Source: Tenacibaculum pacificus
GTDB lineage: Bacteria > Bacteroidota > Bacteroidia > Flavobacteriales > Flavobacteriaceae
NCBI RefSeq assembly: GCF_027941775.1
Contig: NZ_CP115917.1
Location: 1,439,001 to 1,503,000 of the forward strand
Direction: 5' to 3'
Length of the DNA: 64,000 nt
Below, piece by piece: positions 25,601 through 34,384 of the stretch. Position 1 is the first letter of the stretch, and every line of letters starts with the position of its first letter. Made by a program: the position numbers and the translations under genes. The notes below the pieces were generated by a model. It ran no database searches and was not told where the DNA came from. It saw nothing but the letters and a program-made list of their open reading frames with translations.

Positions 25601-27488
25601 ATGTCTGATAAATCGATAGAAATATTAGCTCACTATTGGAAACACCGTTCTTTTAGATCACCTCAACAAGAAATTATAACGGCTGTTTTAGACGGAAAAG
25701 ACACCATCGCTTTATTACCAACAGGTGGTGGAAAATCTATCTGTTTTCAAATTCCTGCACTAATTAACGAAGGCGTTTGTATTGTTATTTCGCCATTAAT
25801 TGCGTTAATGCAAGACCAAGTTGATAGCCTTATCAATAAAGGAATAAAAGCAACTGTAATTTCTTCAGGAAGTTCTCAGGACGAAATAATTACGCTTTTT
25901 GATAATATCCGATTCGGAAAAACAAAATTTTTATACATTTCTCCAGAACGTTTACAGTCTCGTTTTATTCAAGAAAAAATAAAACAACTAAAAGTTAATT
26001 TAATTGCTATTGATGAAGCTCATTGTATTTCTGAATGGGGGCATGATTTCCGTCCTTCTTATCAAAATATTTCAATTTTAAAAGAGTTACAACCCAAAGT
26101 TCCTTTTATCGCTTTAACAGCAACGGCAACTAAAAAGGTAATTAACGATATTATTGTTTCCCTAAAACTTGATACTCCTAAGATATTCAAAAAATCTTTT
26201 TATCGAAAAAATTTAGCCTATCAAATTTTTGAAACAGATGATAAACTAAATAAATTAAATCAGATTTTCACAAAAACAAAAGCTCCTGCAATTGTTTATG
26301 TCAATTCTAGAGCGAAAACAAAAGATATTGCTAGTTATTTAAATGCTAATGGATTTAAAAGTTGTTTTTATCATGGAGGATTAACATTTCAAGAGAAAGA
26401 ACTTGCTTTTGATAGTTGGATAAGCGAAAAAACGCCCATCATAGTCGCAACCAATGCCTTTGGTATGGGGATAGACAAGCCTAATGTAAGGGTAGTTATT
26501 CATTTAAACCTTCCTAGTTCGATTGAAAATTATATTCAAGAAGCTGGACGTGGCGGACGAGATGGAAATAAAGCTTTTTCTGTTGTTTTAGTCAATAAAA
26601 ATGATATCAAAAAAAGCGAAGACTCTTTAGAAACCTCGCTTCCTATTATTTCTGATATAAAATTAGTACATCGAAAATTATATCAGCATTTTCAAATTAC
26701 AATAGGTGAATTTATTGAAACAGCTTTCGATTTTAATTTTTTAGAGTTCTGTACAAAGTATAAACTCCCTTCTACTAAAACATATAATGTATTACAGATA
26801 TTAAATAGTAATGGTATTATAGAATTAAATGCTAATTTTCAGCAAAAATCAACCATTCATTTTATTGTTTTAAGTAAACAGGTTGTACTTTATTCTCAAC
26901 AAAATCCATCAGTAAAAAACTTTATACAAACAGTTTTACGCTTATATGGAGGTGTTTTTGAAAACCCTATTAAAATTGATGAGTTTTATATCGCCAAAAA
27001 AACAGGCATTACTTCATGGCAAGTTGTTGAGGAATTAGAACGAATGCAAGAAAAAAATATACTCGAATATCATAAAGCAACCAATAATTCTGAATTGTTT
27101 TTACTGCATCCACGAGAAGATGATAAAACTATCAATAGAGTTTCAAAAAACATTAACCTCTATTTAACTCAAAAAAAGCAAAAACATAAAGATTTAATTC
27201 ATTTTATAGAAAATAATGACGTTTGTAGAAGTGTTCAGTTACTAGCTTATTTTAATGAAGATGCTACTAAAAAATGTGGAATTTGTGATGTTTGCTTACA
27301 ACATAAAAAAACTTTTTATATAAATCCGAAGCATATAATTAAGATACTTGATACTAAAAAAGGATTAAGTGTTTCTGAAATCTGTACACTACTACATTGA
27401 AAAAGAAGCAAACATTTTAATACTTTTGCGAACGCTTTTATCAGAAGAAAAAATAAGCGTTACTAACAATAAATACTTTTTACTATAA
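25601..27488 (+). CDS. recQ: RecQ-family ATP-dependent DNA helicase, C-terminus frameshifted
   Basis: 3'-5' helicase acting in recombination and fork repair. Walker A LPTGGGKS, DEAH box IDEAHCISEWGHDFRPSY, motif III ALTATAT, motif VI QEAGRGGRDG and the zinc-binding KKCGICDVC are all present. The first frame ends at 27400 (599 aa). Another frame then reads IEKEANILILLRTLLSEEKI and ends FLL-stop at 27486-27488, which is the usual RecQ tail, so one extra base near 27391-27400 appears to have cut off about 30 residues. The restored stop abuts the fmt ATG. The helicase core is unaffected. Confidence 0.92.
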
Positions 27489-28433
27489 ATGAGAGATTTA
27501 CGCATCGTTTTTATGGGAACGCCCGATTTTGCGGTTACCATTTTAAAGCACCTTATCGAAAATGATTATAATGTAGTTGGCGTAATTACTGCCGTAGATA
27601 AACCTGCCGGTAGAGGTCGTAAATTAAACCAATCGGCGGTAAAAAAATACGCGCTTTCTCAAGAACTACCAATTCTTCAACCGACAAACTTAAAAAATGA
27701 AGATTTTCAAGCTGATTTAAAAAAGTGGAATGCCAATTTACAAATTGTCGTTGCTTTTAGAATGTTGCCAAAAATAGTTTGGGCAATGCCTGAATATGGT
27801 ACTTTTAATTTACACGCATCTTTATTACCTGATTACCGTGGAGCTGCTCCAATAAACTGGGCGCTTATCAATGGTGAAAAAACAACAGGGGTTACTACTT
27901 TTTTTATTGATGATAAAATAGATACAGGTGAAGTTATTTTACAAAAAACAGTATCTATTAAAGAAGATGAAATTGTTGGTGAGTTACACGATAGATTAAT
28001 GAACTTAGGAGCTGTCTTAGTCGCTGAAACGTTAGATTTAATTGCTACTGGAAATGTACCCACAACAAAACAACCTGAACTAGAAGAAAAATCTGCACCT
28101 AAATTATATCCTGATAATTGCAAAATAGATTGGTCTAGGTCTTTAAATCATATTTATAATCATATTCGTGGTTTAAACCCATATCCTGCCGCTTGGACGA
28201 CTATAAATAATGGTGAAACTGAAATTTCAGCAAAAATATACGGTACAACAAAAGAATTTGCTGAGCATGATTTAGCTAACGGAACGATTGTTACTTCTAA
28301 AAAAGAATTAAAAATCGCCGTAAAAGATGGGTACCTTATTATTGAGCAAATTAAAATTTCAGGTAAAAAATTAATGGATGCTAAAAGTTTATTAAATGGT
28401 TTTCAATTTGATACAGAAGCTAAAGCCCTGTAA
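27489..28433 (+). CDS. fmt: Methionyl-tRNA formyltransferase
   Basis: A 314-aa enzyme that formylates the initiator Met-tRNA using 10-formyltetrahydrofolate. The N-terminal formyltransferase domain has RIVFMGTPDFAV and the catalytic Asn/His region FNLHASLLPDYRGAAPINWALI, with the catalytic Asp in TGVTTFFIDDKIDTGEV; the C-terminal OB-like domain includes IYNHIRGLNPYPAAW. Its ATG follows directly on the restored RecQ stop, so the NTPase, recQ and fmt genes look like one operon. Confidence 0.96.
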   Translation: MRDLRIVFMGTPDFAVTILKHLIENDYNVVGVITAVDKPAGRGRKLNQSAVKKYALSQELPILQPTNLKNEDFQADLKKWNANLQIVVAFRMLPKIVWAMPEYGTFNLHASLLPDYRGAAPINWALINGEKTTGVTTFFIDDKIDTGEVILQKTVSIKEDEIVGELHDRLMNLGAVLVAETLDLIATGNVPTTKQPELEEKSAPKLYPDNCKIDWSRSLNHIYNHIRGLNPYPAAWTTINNGETEISAKIYGTTKEFAEHDLANGTIVTSKKELKIAVKDGYLIIEQIKISGKKLMDAKSLLNGFQFDTEAKAL

Positions 28434-28479
28434 CCCTTTATTCATCAGCTTTAACCAAATTCGATAAAAAACAAGGTAG

Positions 28480-28514
28480 GTTATTAACAATTTTAAGAAT
28501 GTTATTAACAATTT
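28480..28514 (+). repeat. Two 14-bp direct repeats, 21 bp apart, upstream of the HU promoter
   Basis: GTTATTAACAATTT occurs at 28480-28493 and again at 28501-28514. The 21-bp start-to-start distance is two helical turns, so both copies face the same side of the DNA, as expected for paired sites of a regulator. They lie about 45-80 bases before the HU -7 box. Confidence 0.55.
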
Positions 28515-28536
28515 GTTGTTTTTTTAGACTGAAAAC

Positions 28537-28566
28537 TTGCACGGAACCGCATTCCTACTATATTTG
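28537..28566 (+). promoter_or_regulatory. Bacteroidota-type promoter of the HU gene
   Basis: A -33-like TTG at 28537-28539, a 19-base spacer and the -7 box TATATTTG at 28559-28566 match the consensus well. The ATG at 28617 leaves a leader of about 45 bases. Confidence 0.7.
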
Positions 28567-28616
28567 TTGAGCTATTAAGCGAAAAAACAAAAATTAATTT
28601 TTAAAATATTAAAATT

Positions 28617-28892
28617 ATGAACAAATCAGATTTAATCGATGCAATGGCTGCTGATGCAGGAATTTCTAAAGCTTCTGCTAAACTTGCATTAGACTCTTTA
28701 ACTTCTAACGTTACTACTTCTTTAAAAGAAGGAAACAAAGTAGCATTAGTTGGATGGGGAACTTGGTCTGTTTCTGAAAGAGCTGCTAGAACTGGTAGAA
28801 ACCCTCAAACAGGAAAAGAAATTCAAATTGCTGCTAAAAATGTAGTAAAGTTTAAAGCAGGTGCTGGTTTAAGCGATTCTGTAAACAACTAA
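28617..28892 (+). CDS. HU-family DNA-binding protein
   Basis: A 91-aa nucleoid protein, standard HU/IHF size, with the helical dimerisation half ([20 protein letters not shown]) and the DNA-binding arm [28 protein letters not shown]. It packs and bends DNA as a dimer. Codon choice is more regular than in neighbouring genes, as expected for a highly expressed gene. It is a single transcription unit with a strong promoter and its own terminator. Confidence 0.96.
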   Translation: MNKSDLIDAMAADAGISKASAKLALDSLTSNVTTSLKEGNKVALVGWGTWSVSERAARTGRNPQTGKEIQIAAKNVVKFKAGAGLSDSVNN

Positions 28893-28918
28893 GATTTATA
28901 AAATATACTTTATATTTC

Positions 28919-28950
28919 AAACAGCATTTAGGCAACTAAATGCTGTTTTT
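28919..28950 (+). terminator. Intrinsic terminator of the HU gene
   Basis: A 12-bp stem, AACAGCATTTAG / CTAAATGCTGTT, with loop GCAA is followed by TTTGTTTT. Confidence 0.88.
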
Positions 28951-28977
28951 GTTTTATATAATAATAATATGTATTAA

Positions 28978-29610
28978 ATGAAAAATATAATATTACTATT
29001 ACTAATCGGTATAAATTTAATTAGCTGTAAAAAACCAATTAATGGAAATCAATTAGAAAATAGAGATGGAATACATTTTGAAATAAACAAGAAAACTCCT
29101 TATACAGGTGAAGCTATTGTTAAATGTTATGAAAGTGGAGAAATTGAACTTAAAGAAATATTTAAAAATGGAAAACGAAATGGAGAAAGTACTAGATATT
29201 ATAAAAATGGAAAAATTTACAGAAAATTAAGTTGGTTAAATGGACAACAAACTGGAAAAGATATTTGGTATTATGAAAATGGTCAAATATCAACTAAATC
29301 TAATTTAATTAACGGTATATCTAATGGAGATTTAATCAATTATTATAGAAGCGGAGAACTTGAGTTTAAAGGAAAACTAATAGCAGGAAAGCCTAATGGA
29401 GAAGGTATTCGGTATTATAAAAATGGAAATGTTAAGTATAAAATAAAGTGGAAAAATGGTGAAGAAGATGGTGAAGCAATTTGGTATTATGAAAATGGGA
29501 AAATAAAATTAAAAAAAAACTATAAAAAAGGAAAACTAAACGGAGAGATTATAAACTATTACGAAAATGGAAAAATAAAGTATATAGAAAACTATAATAA
29601 ACGAAAGTAG
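28978..29610 (+). CDS. YwqK/MORN-like repeat lipoprotein
   Basis: A 210-aa protein with leader and lipobox LISC (Cys17), then about seven repeats of some 23 aa with the core YYxNGKxxxK and NGxxxGExIxYY. These beta-hairpin repeats are the YwqK/MORN-variant type, found in many Bacteroidota surface or periplasmic lipoproteins labelled as antitoxins without experimental basis. It is the second member of this family in the window (the other is at 651-1248). No partner gene is next to it. Confidence 0.84.
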   Translation: MKNIILLLLIGINLISCKKPINGNQLENRDGIHFEINKKTPYTGEAIVKCYESGEIELKEIFKNGKRNGESTRYYKNGKIYRKLSWLNGQQTGKDIWYYENGQISTKSNLINGISNGDLINYYRSGELEFKGKLIAGKPNGEGIRYYKNGNVKYKIKWKNGEEDGEAIWYYENGKIKLKKNYKKGKLNGEIINYYENGKIKYIENYNKRK

Positions 29611-29782
29611 AAACTAACAAATATTAGTCATTACTCATCTAATTAACCTATTATATTATTGTATAGTACTTTTTTTACACAAAAAAAATTTAACAAAAAA
29701 CACAAATAATATTTATATTTTTTATTGAATTAAGAAATTAAAAACTGAAAAATGATTTAATTTTTAATAGAGATGGTAAATA

Positions 29783-29817
29783 AAAAAATCCACTGAAAAA
29801 TTCAGTGGATTTTTTTG
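29783..29817. terminator. Terminator between the YwqK-like and THUMP methyltransferase genes
   Basis: An AAAATCCACTGAA / TTCAGTGGATTTT stem with a 3-base loop is flanked by A- and T-runs, serving both converging genes. The rest of 29611-29782 is AT-rich and shows no gene. Confidence 0.85.
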
Positions 29818-29834
29818 TTTATCAAATGTTTTTT

Positions 29835-31007
29835 CTATTCTTCTATTTCAAAATCATTTTTTATTCTTTTACTTCCTTCATAAAGTTCATACTTTACAAA
29901 ACGACAATCTAAATCGGCATTTTTAAGAGGTATTCTTTTTGAAGTTCGTAAACCAACGTGTTTTAATGCTTGTGTATCCGAAGTAATTAACCACGCCATC
30001 GAACCTGGATAATTATGCTTTAAGGTATCCCCTATTTTTTTATAAAACTCTTCAACATCAATATTTAAACGTTCACCATAAGGCGGGTTAAATAAAATAG
30101 TTGTGTTACCAAATACCTCTTTCTTTGAATTAAAAAAGTTTACACGGTGTATCCCTATAAATTCTTCTAAATTGGCATTAACAACATTCTGTTTAGCCTT
30201 GGTAACTGCCGAAGGAGCTTTATCAAATCCCATTATTTTAAAATGAGAACTTGTAATTTTTTTCAACAAAGCATCTTGAATTACAAAATATAAATCTTCA
30301 TCGTAATCTTTCCAGTTTTCAAAAGCAAAATGCTTACGATTAATGTTTGCTGGTATATTATTAGCAATCATTGCTGCTTCAATTAATATAGTACCAGAAC
30401 CACACATAGGGTCAATAAAATTCTCTTCTCCTTTATAACCAGATAATAATACTAATCCTGCTGCTAAAACCTCATTAATTGGGGCAATATTGGTAGCACT
30501 TCTGTATCCTCTTTTGTGTAATGAATCACCAGAAGAATCTAAAGAAATAGTTAGCCATTCATTATGAATATGTATATGAACTTTAACATCAGGGTGTTTT
30601 AAATCTACATTCGGACGTTTTTTATACTTACTCATAAAGTAATCAGCAATTGCATCTTTAGATTTTAAGCTAATATAATGCGAATTTGTTGTGAAATTTT
30701 TAGAATTCACAACAGCTCCAATAGCAAAAGTACCATCTACATCTAAATAGCGATCCCATTTTATACGCTGTATAGCTTCGTATAAATCTTCTTCATCAAA
30801 AACTTTACTTTTTTTAATTGGTTTTAAAATACGAATAGCTGTACGTAAAGCAATATTTGCTTTGTACATAAAACCAGTGTCTCCTTTAAAGGAAACATTA
30901 CGTATTCCTTCCTTAACGTCTTGAGCACCAAGTTTTCTTAGTTCATCTCCTAGTACGCCTTCTAAACCTGCCATCGTAATGGCAGTCATTTTAAAATCTT
31001 TCTCCAT
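29835..31007 (-). CDS. THUMP-domain class I RNA methyltransferase (RlmL/YpsC-like)
   Basis: A 390-aa protein with an N-terminal ferredoxin-like plus THUMP RNA-binding part (about 1-160) and a Rossmann methyltransferase domain holding FIDPMCGSGTILIEAA (SAM site) and NPPYGERL (catalytic N-P-P-Y for N-methylation of guanine). This matches the 23S rRNA m2G2445 methyltransferase half of RlmL and the YpsC/RlmL-N group. It has a TAnnTTTG box at 31028-31035 on the minus strand. Confidence 0.93.
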   Translation of the reverse strand: MEKDFKMTAITMAGLEGVLGDELRKLGAQDVKEGIRNVSFKGDTGFMYKANIALRTAIRILKPIKKSKVFDEEDLYEAIQRIKWDRYLDVDGTFAIGAVVNSKNFTTNSHYISLKSKDAIADYFMSKYKKRPNVDLKHPDVKVHIHIHNEWLTISLDSSGDSLHKRGYRSATNIAPINEVLAAGLVLLSGYKGEENFIDPMCGSGTILIEAAMIANNIPANINRKHFAFENWKDYDEDLYFVIQDALLKKITSSHFKIMGFDKAPSAVTKAKQNVVNANLEEFIGIHRVNFFNSKKEVFGNTTILFNPPYGERLNIDVEEFYKKIGDTLKHNYPGSMAWLITSDTQALKHVGLRTSKRIPLKNADLDCRFVKYELYEGSKRIKNDFEIEE

Positions 31008-31027
31008 ATAACTGTAAAATTTCGATA

Positions 31028-31035
31028 CAAAAGTA
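31028..31035 (-). promoter_or_regulatory. TAnnTTTG promoter box of the THUMP methyltransferase gene
   Basis: Minus-strand TACTTTTG lies 20 bases before the ATG at 31007. Confidence 0.55.
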
Positions 31036-31097
31036 CAGCTAATTTTGGGTTGATAGGAATCTTTTCTTGTTTCAATCTAAAAAACGTAAGATTTATG

Positions 31098-31105
31098 TAT
31101 TTTTG
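31098..31105 (+). promoter_or_regulatory. TAnnTTTG promoter box of the methyltransferase-ZIP operon
   Basis: TATTTTTG lies 14 bases before the ATG at 31120. Confidence 0.55.
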
Positions 31106-31119
31106 CAGACCTTATACAT

Positions 31120-31845
31120 ATGAAAACAACAGACTGGTTTACTTCTTGGTTCGATACATCTTACTATCACACATTATATAAGCACAGAAACGATGCAGAT
31201 GCACAGTTTTTTATGCGCAATATAACGTCTTTTTTACAACTCCCTAAAACAAGCCACATAGCTGACTTACCCTGCGGAAAAGGACGGCATTCGGTTTATT
31301 TAAACTCCTTAAACTACAAAGTTACAGGAGGTGATTTAAGTAAGAATAGTATTACACACGCAAAACAATTTGAAAATGAAAATCTTCATTTTGAAGTTTG
31401 GGATATGCGAGATCCTATAAAAGAAAAATATGACGCTATTTTTAACTTATTTACAAGTTTTGGTTATTTTGATGATGATAACGAAGATATTGCCATTTTA
31501 AAAAGCATTAAAAACGGCTTAAAAGAAGATGGTGTATTCGTTTTAGACTTTTTAAATGTTGAAAAAGTAAAAAATTCGTTAGTTACATCAGAAATTAAAA
31601 CTGTAGATAATATTGAATTCAATATTAAAAGAGAAATTAAAGATGGTTTTATATTAAAACATATCTCTTTTATTGCTGATAAAAAACAACACAATTACAC
31701 CGAACAAGTAAAGTTTTTAACTTTAGATAAAATGCAAATCTACTTTAAAAAAGCTGGCTTAAATTTAAAACATGTTTTTGGTGATTACGGTTTAAATGAG
31801 TTTGATAAAAATACTTCTGATAGATTAATTTTAATTGGAGAATGA
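31120..31845 (+). CDS. Class I SAM-dependent methyltransferase
   Basis: A 241-aa methyltransferase with motif I IADLPCGKGRHSVYL (about residues 47-61), an acidic motif II in VTGGDLSKNSI, and motif IV-like YDAIFNLFTSFGYF. The LPCGKGRH form is common in a group of uncharacterised small-molecule methyltransferases. Its stop overlaps the start of the ZIP transporter gene by 4 bases (ATGA), so the two are translationally coupled. Substrate is not evident. Confidence 0.85.
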   Translation: MKTTDWFTSWFDTSYYHTLYKHRNDADAQFFMRNITSFLQLPKTSHIADLPCGKGRHSVYLNSLNYKVTGGDLSKNSITHAKQFENENLHFEVWDMRDPIKEKYDAIFNLFTSFGYFDDDNEDIAILKSIKNGLKEDGVFVLDFLNVEKVKNSLVTSEIKTVDNIEFNIKREIKDGFILKHISFIADKKQHNYTEQVKFLTLDKMQIYFKKAGLNLKHVFGDYGLNEFDKNTSDRLILIGE

Positions 31846-32519
31846 GTTATATATTATTAATAATAGCAGTTTTAATAGGTTCTTTACTAGTTTTAATATG
31901 GAAACCGAATAACAAGCACGTACGTTTATTACTAGCCTTTAGTGGTGCTTATTTACTTTCGGTAACTATTTTACATTTACTTCCTGAAGTTTATACACAT
32001 ACGCATAACGCTAAAAAAATAGGAATTTTAATTTTAGTCGGAATTATTATTCAATCGGTATTAGAATCGTTTTCTAAAGGAGCTGAACACGGACATATTC
32101 ATGTACATTCTGATAAATCAGATTTTCCTTGGTTGTTATTTATTAGTTTATGTATTCACGCTTTTTCGGAAGGATTACCAATACATCATGCTGGTGATAA
32201 CTTACTTGGAGCGATTATTGTTCATAAAATTCCAATTGCGATTGTTTTAACAACCTTTTTATTGCAAACAAATTATAATAAAAAAACAATTATTTTATTT
32301 TTAAGTGTTTTTGCTATTATGAGTCCGTTAGGAGTTTTAGTTTCTGATAAAATACCTTTTTTCAACGAATATCATACTGAAATTACAGCTTTAATTATTG
32401 GTGTTTTTCTTCATATTTCAACAATAATACTTTTTGAAAGTTCTGAAAATCATAAATTCAATTTAAAAAAATTTACTGCCATTCTTTTAGGTATTATTCT
32501 GACTATTTTTTCGCTTTAA
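31842..32519 (+). CDS. ZIP-family metal transporter
   Basis: A 225-aa membrane protein with about eight helices, importing zinc or another divalent metal. It has a His-rich cytosolic loop (EHGHIHVHSD) and the ZIP core helices with HAFSEGLPIHHAG and IIVHKIPIAIVL, whose His and Glu residues form the transport site. It is coupled by a 4-base overlap to the upstream methyltransferase gene. Assignment is firm; metal preference is unknown. Confidence 0.9.
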   Translation: MSYILLIIAVLIGSLLVLIWKPNNKHVRLLLAFSGAYLLSVTILHLLPEVYTHTHNAKKIGILILVGIIIQSVLESFSKGAEHGHIHVHSDKSDFPWLLFISLCIHAFSEGLPIHHAGDNLLGAIIVHKIPIAIVLTTFLLQTNYNKKTIILFLSVFAIMSPLGVLVSDKIPFFNEYHTEITALIIGVFLHISTIILFESSENHKFNLKKFTAILLGIILTIFSL

Positions 32520-32530
32520 TATTTTTTGAA

Positions 32531-32570
32531 AAAAAAGACCTCACAGGTTTTAAAAACATGTGAGGTCTGG
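32531..32570 (-). terminator. Terminator of the minus-strand lipoprotein gene
   Basis: A 10-bp stem, AGACCTCACA / TGTGAGGTCT, is followed on the minus strand by a run of eight or so T. It probably also blocks readthrough from the ZIP gene. Confidence 0.78.
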
Positions 32571-32586
32571 TTATAATTAATATTTT

Positions 32587-33147
32587 CTAATGAAACCAGA
32601 TCGTTAATGATTTTATCTTAGCTAAATCAGGAATTTGCTCAATAGTTACTTTTTGAGTACTAAAATCTTTTAAACCTAAATCTTCTTTATCAAGTGAAAC
32701 TGTTGCATTTAAATCATCAATAAATAAAGTTACTGATAAAAATGAAGATTCTACTTTAGAAATAGTATTGTTTGCATTAATTTCTTGAAATAAAGAATTT
32801 ATATTTAAACCAGAAGCTGTTTTAAAACGCTCATCAAAAATTTCGATACTTTTTATTGTTGATAAAGAATCTAATTGTTCTTTAGGTACAATTGTTAATA
32901 AATGCTTTCCTCCTTTTTCATAAATTAAATATTTATCATCTTCTTGAAAATAGTTACTTCCTTTAGCTCCTTCGCTTAATACTTTTACAATCGAATCATT
33001 TTTAAAAACTCTATCAACCTCTTGCATGGTTGTAGCTGTAGATAATTTACCTATTTTCCCTTTAGAAATATCGTATTTATTGTTTCCACACTGTATAAAT
33101 ACCACTGAAATTAAAGCGATTATTAAAGGTTTAATTATATTTTTCAT
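32587..33147 (-). CDS. Hypothetical lipoprotein
   Basis: A 186-aa protein with leader and lipobox VFIQC (Cys20), followed by a mostly beta/alpha sequence (KLSTATTMQEVDRVFKND, YLIYEKGGKHLLTIVPKEQL, SSFLSVTLFIDDLNATVSLD). I do not recognise a family. It is a single gene between the ZIP and queE genes, with its own terminator. Confidence 0.72.
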   Translation of the reverse strand: MKNIIKPLIIALISVVFIQCGNNKYDISKGKIGKLSTATTMQEVDRVFKNDSIVKVLSEGAKGSNYFQEDDKYLIYEKGGKHLLTIVPKEQLDSLSTIKSIEIFDERFKTASGLNINSLFQEINANNTISKVESSFLSVTLFIDDLNATVSLDKEDLGLKDFSTQKVTIEQIPDLAKIKSLTIWFH

Positions 33148-33373
33148 TGATTTACTGGTTTGGTTACTAGTTTTTGTTGGTTATTTATATTAAAAACGAC
33201 TTTGCAGTCTATTTGTTTTATTTTAATTCCTTTTTTAAAAGCCCTAACATTTATAATACATATTATTTGGTAATATACTATTTTTGAAATCGGGTTTTAC
33301 ATCGTTTAAAAAATATTTTTTTGATAAATCACGTAAAAGTAACAAAAATCATCCATAAAATTTTAATGTTGAC

Positions 33374-33381
33374 TATCTTTG
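33374..33381 (+). promoter_or_regulatory. TAnnTTTG promoter box of queE
   Basis: TATCTTTG ends 7 bases before the ATG at 33389, predicting a very short or absent leader. The rest of 33148-33388 shows no gene or riboswitch-like structure that I can support. Confidence 0.6.
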
Positions 33382-33388
33382 CATCCTT

Positions 33389-34021
33389 ATGTTGAAAAAA
33401 GAAGTACAAGAGTTAATTGATAAAGGACAAATGCTTCCATTAATGGAGGAATTTTATACTATTCAAGGAGAAGGATCGCACACAGGTACTGCGGCTTATT
33501 TTATTAGAATTGGAGGTTGTGATGTCGGATGTCATTGGTGTGACGTTAAAGAAAGTTGGGATGCAAATTTACATCCACCAACCAAAACAGACATTATTGT
33601 TTCCAATGCTAAACAATATGCTAAAACAGTAGTAATTACAGGTGGTGAACCTTTAATGTGGAGTTTAGATTATATTACATCTGAACTGCAAGATAAAGGA
33701 ATGAAAACACACATCGAAACATCAGGAGCATATGCTTTTTCTGGAGTTTGGGATTGGTTTTGCTTATCTCCTAAAAAAACAAAACTACCTACAAAGGAGT
33801 GTTATAAAGAGGCAGATGAATTAAAAATGATTATTCATAACAAGAATGATTTTAAGTTTGCAGAAGAGCAAGCTGAAAAAGTTGGCAAGAAATGTCAATT
33901 ATTTTTACAACCTGAATGGAGTAAAAAAGAAGAAATGACTCCGTTAATTATTGATTATGTAATGAAAAACCCAAAATGGCGAATTTCTTTACAAACTCAT
34001 AAATTTTTGAATATACCTTAA
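33389..34021 (+). CDS. queE: 7-carboxy-7-deazaguanine synthase
   Basis: Radical-SAM enzyme of queuosine biosynthesis, converting 6-carboxytetrahydropterin to 7-carboxy-7-deazaguanine. The QueE opening FYTIQGEGSHTGTAAYFIR and the cluster motif with Cys44, Cys48 and Cys51 (CDVGCHWC, spacing Cx3Cx2C) are present, as is VVITGGEPL. Length 210 aa is normal. The pathway's tRNA-inserting enzyme, tgt, is 3.4 kb away on the other strand. Confidence 0.95.
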   Translation: MLKKEVQELIDKGQMLPLMEEFYTIQGEGSHTGTAAYFIRIGGCDVGCHWCDVKESWDANLHPPTKTDIIVSNAKQYAKTVVITGGEPLMWSLDYITSELQDKGMKTHIETSGAYAFSGVWDWFCLSPKKTKLPTKECYKEADELKMIIHNKNDFKFAEEQAEKVGKKCQLFLQPEWSKKEEMTPLIIDYVMKNPKWRISLQTHKFLNIP

Positions 34022-34034
34022 AATAAAAATATCA

Positions 34035-34069
34035 TAAAAAAGCAACCTAAATTTAGGTTGCTTTTTTTA
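34035..34069 (+). terminator. Intrinsic terminator of queE
   Basis: A stem AAGCAACCTAAA / TTTAGGTTGCTT is followed by a T-run. Confidence 0.87.
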
Positions 34070-34075
34070 TTATTA

Positions 34076-34263
34076 AGAGCCTGCTGTTTAAATTTTACCC
34101 AAAAAGAGTTTTATAGCTGAAAAATAGAATCCGTCAAACTGAATTTATTTCAGTTTCGCATTCTTATTTGCCGTAGTTCTTCATTTTATGTGATTCTGAA
34201 ATAAATTCAGAATGACGTTTATATCTTAAAAAAGATACTTTATTTAAAATTTAAACAGGCTCT
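34076..34263. repeat. MITE-like palindromic repeat element, copy 2 (188 bp)
   Basis: Terminal inverted repeats match copy 1: AGAGCCTG at the left (with a 3-base CTG duplication before TTTAAATTT) and AAATTTAAACAGGCTCT at the right. The left half corresponds closely to the reverse complement of the right third of the element at 2059-2339, including the TTATAGCTGAAAAAT block and the ACTGAATTTATTTCAGTTT palindrome. It has no coding capacity. Together with two terminators it accounts for the 363-bp gene-free interval between queE and accA. Confidence 0.75.
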
Positions 34264-34337
34264 AAAAATTTAATACTTTATAGTTCCATTTTTATTATCA
34301 AAAATAATAATGATATTTTTAAATTAATTAAAAAACA

Positions 34338-34366
34338 AAAACTCGCCTTTTCAGCGAGTTTTTATA
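34338..34366 (-). terminator. Intrinsic terminator of accA
   Basis: A stem AAACTCGC / GCGAGTTT is followed on the minus strand by TTGTTTTTTAATT. Confidence 0.82.
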
Positions 34367-34384
34367 ATAAAAAGTAATTTATTA

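Noticed and set aside
33148..33388. preQ1 riboswitch before queE
   Set aside because: The promoter box ends 7 bases before the ATG, leaving no room for an aptamer in the mRNA leader.
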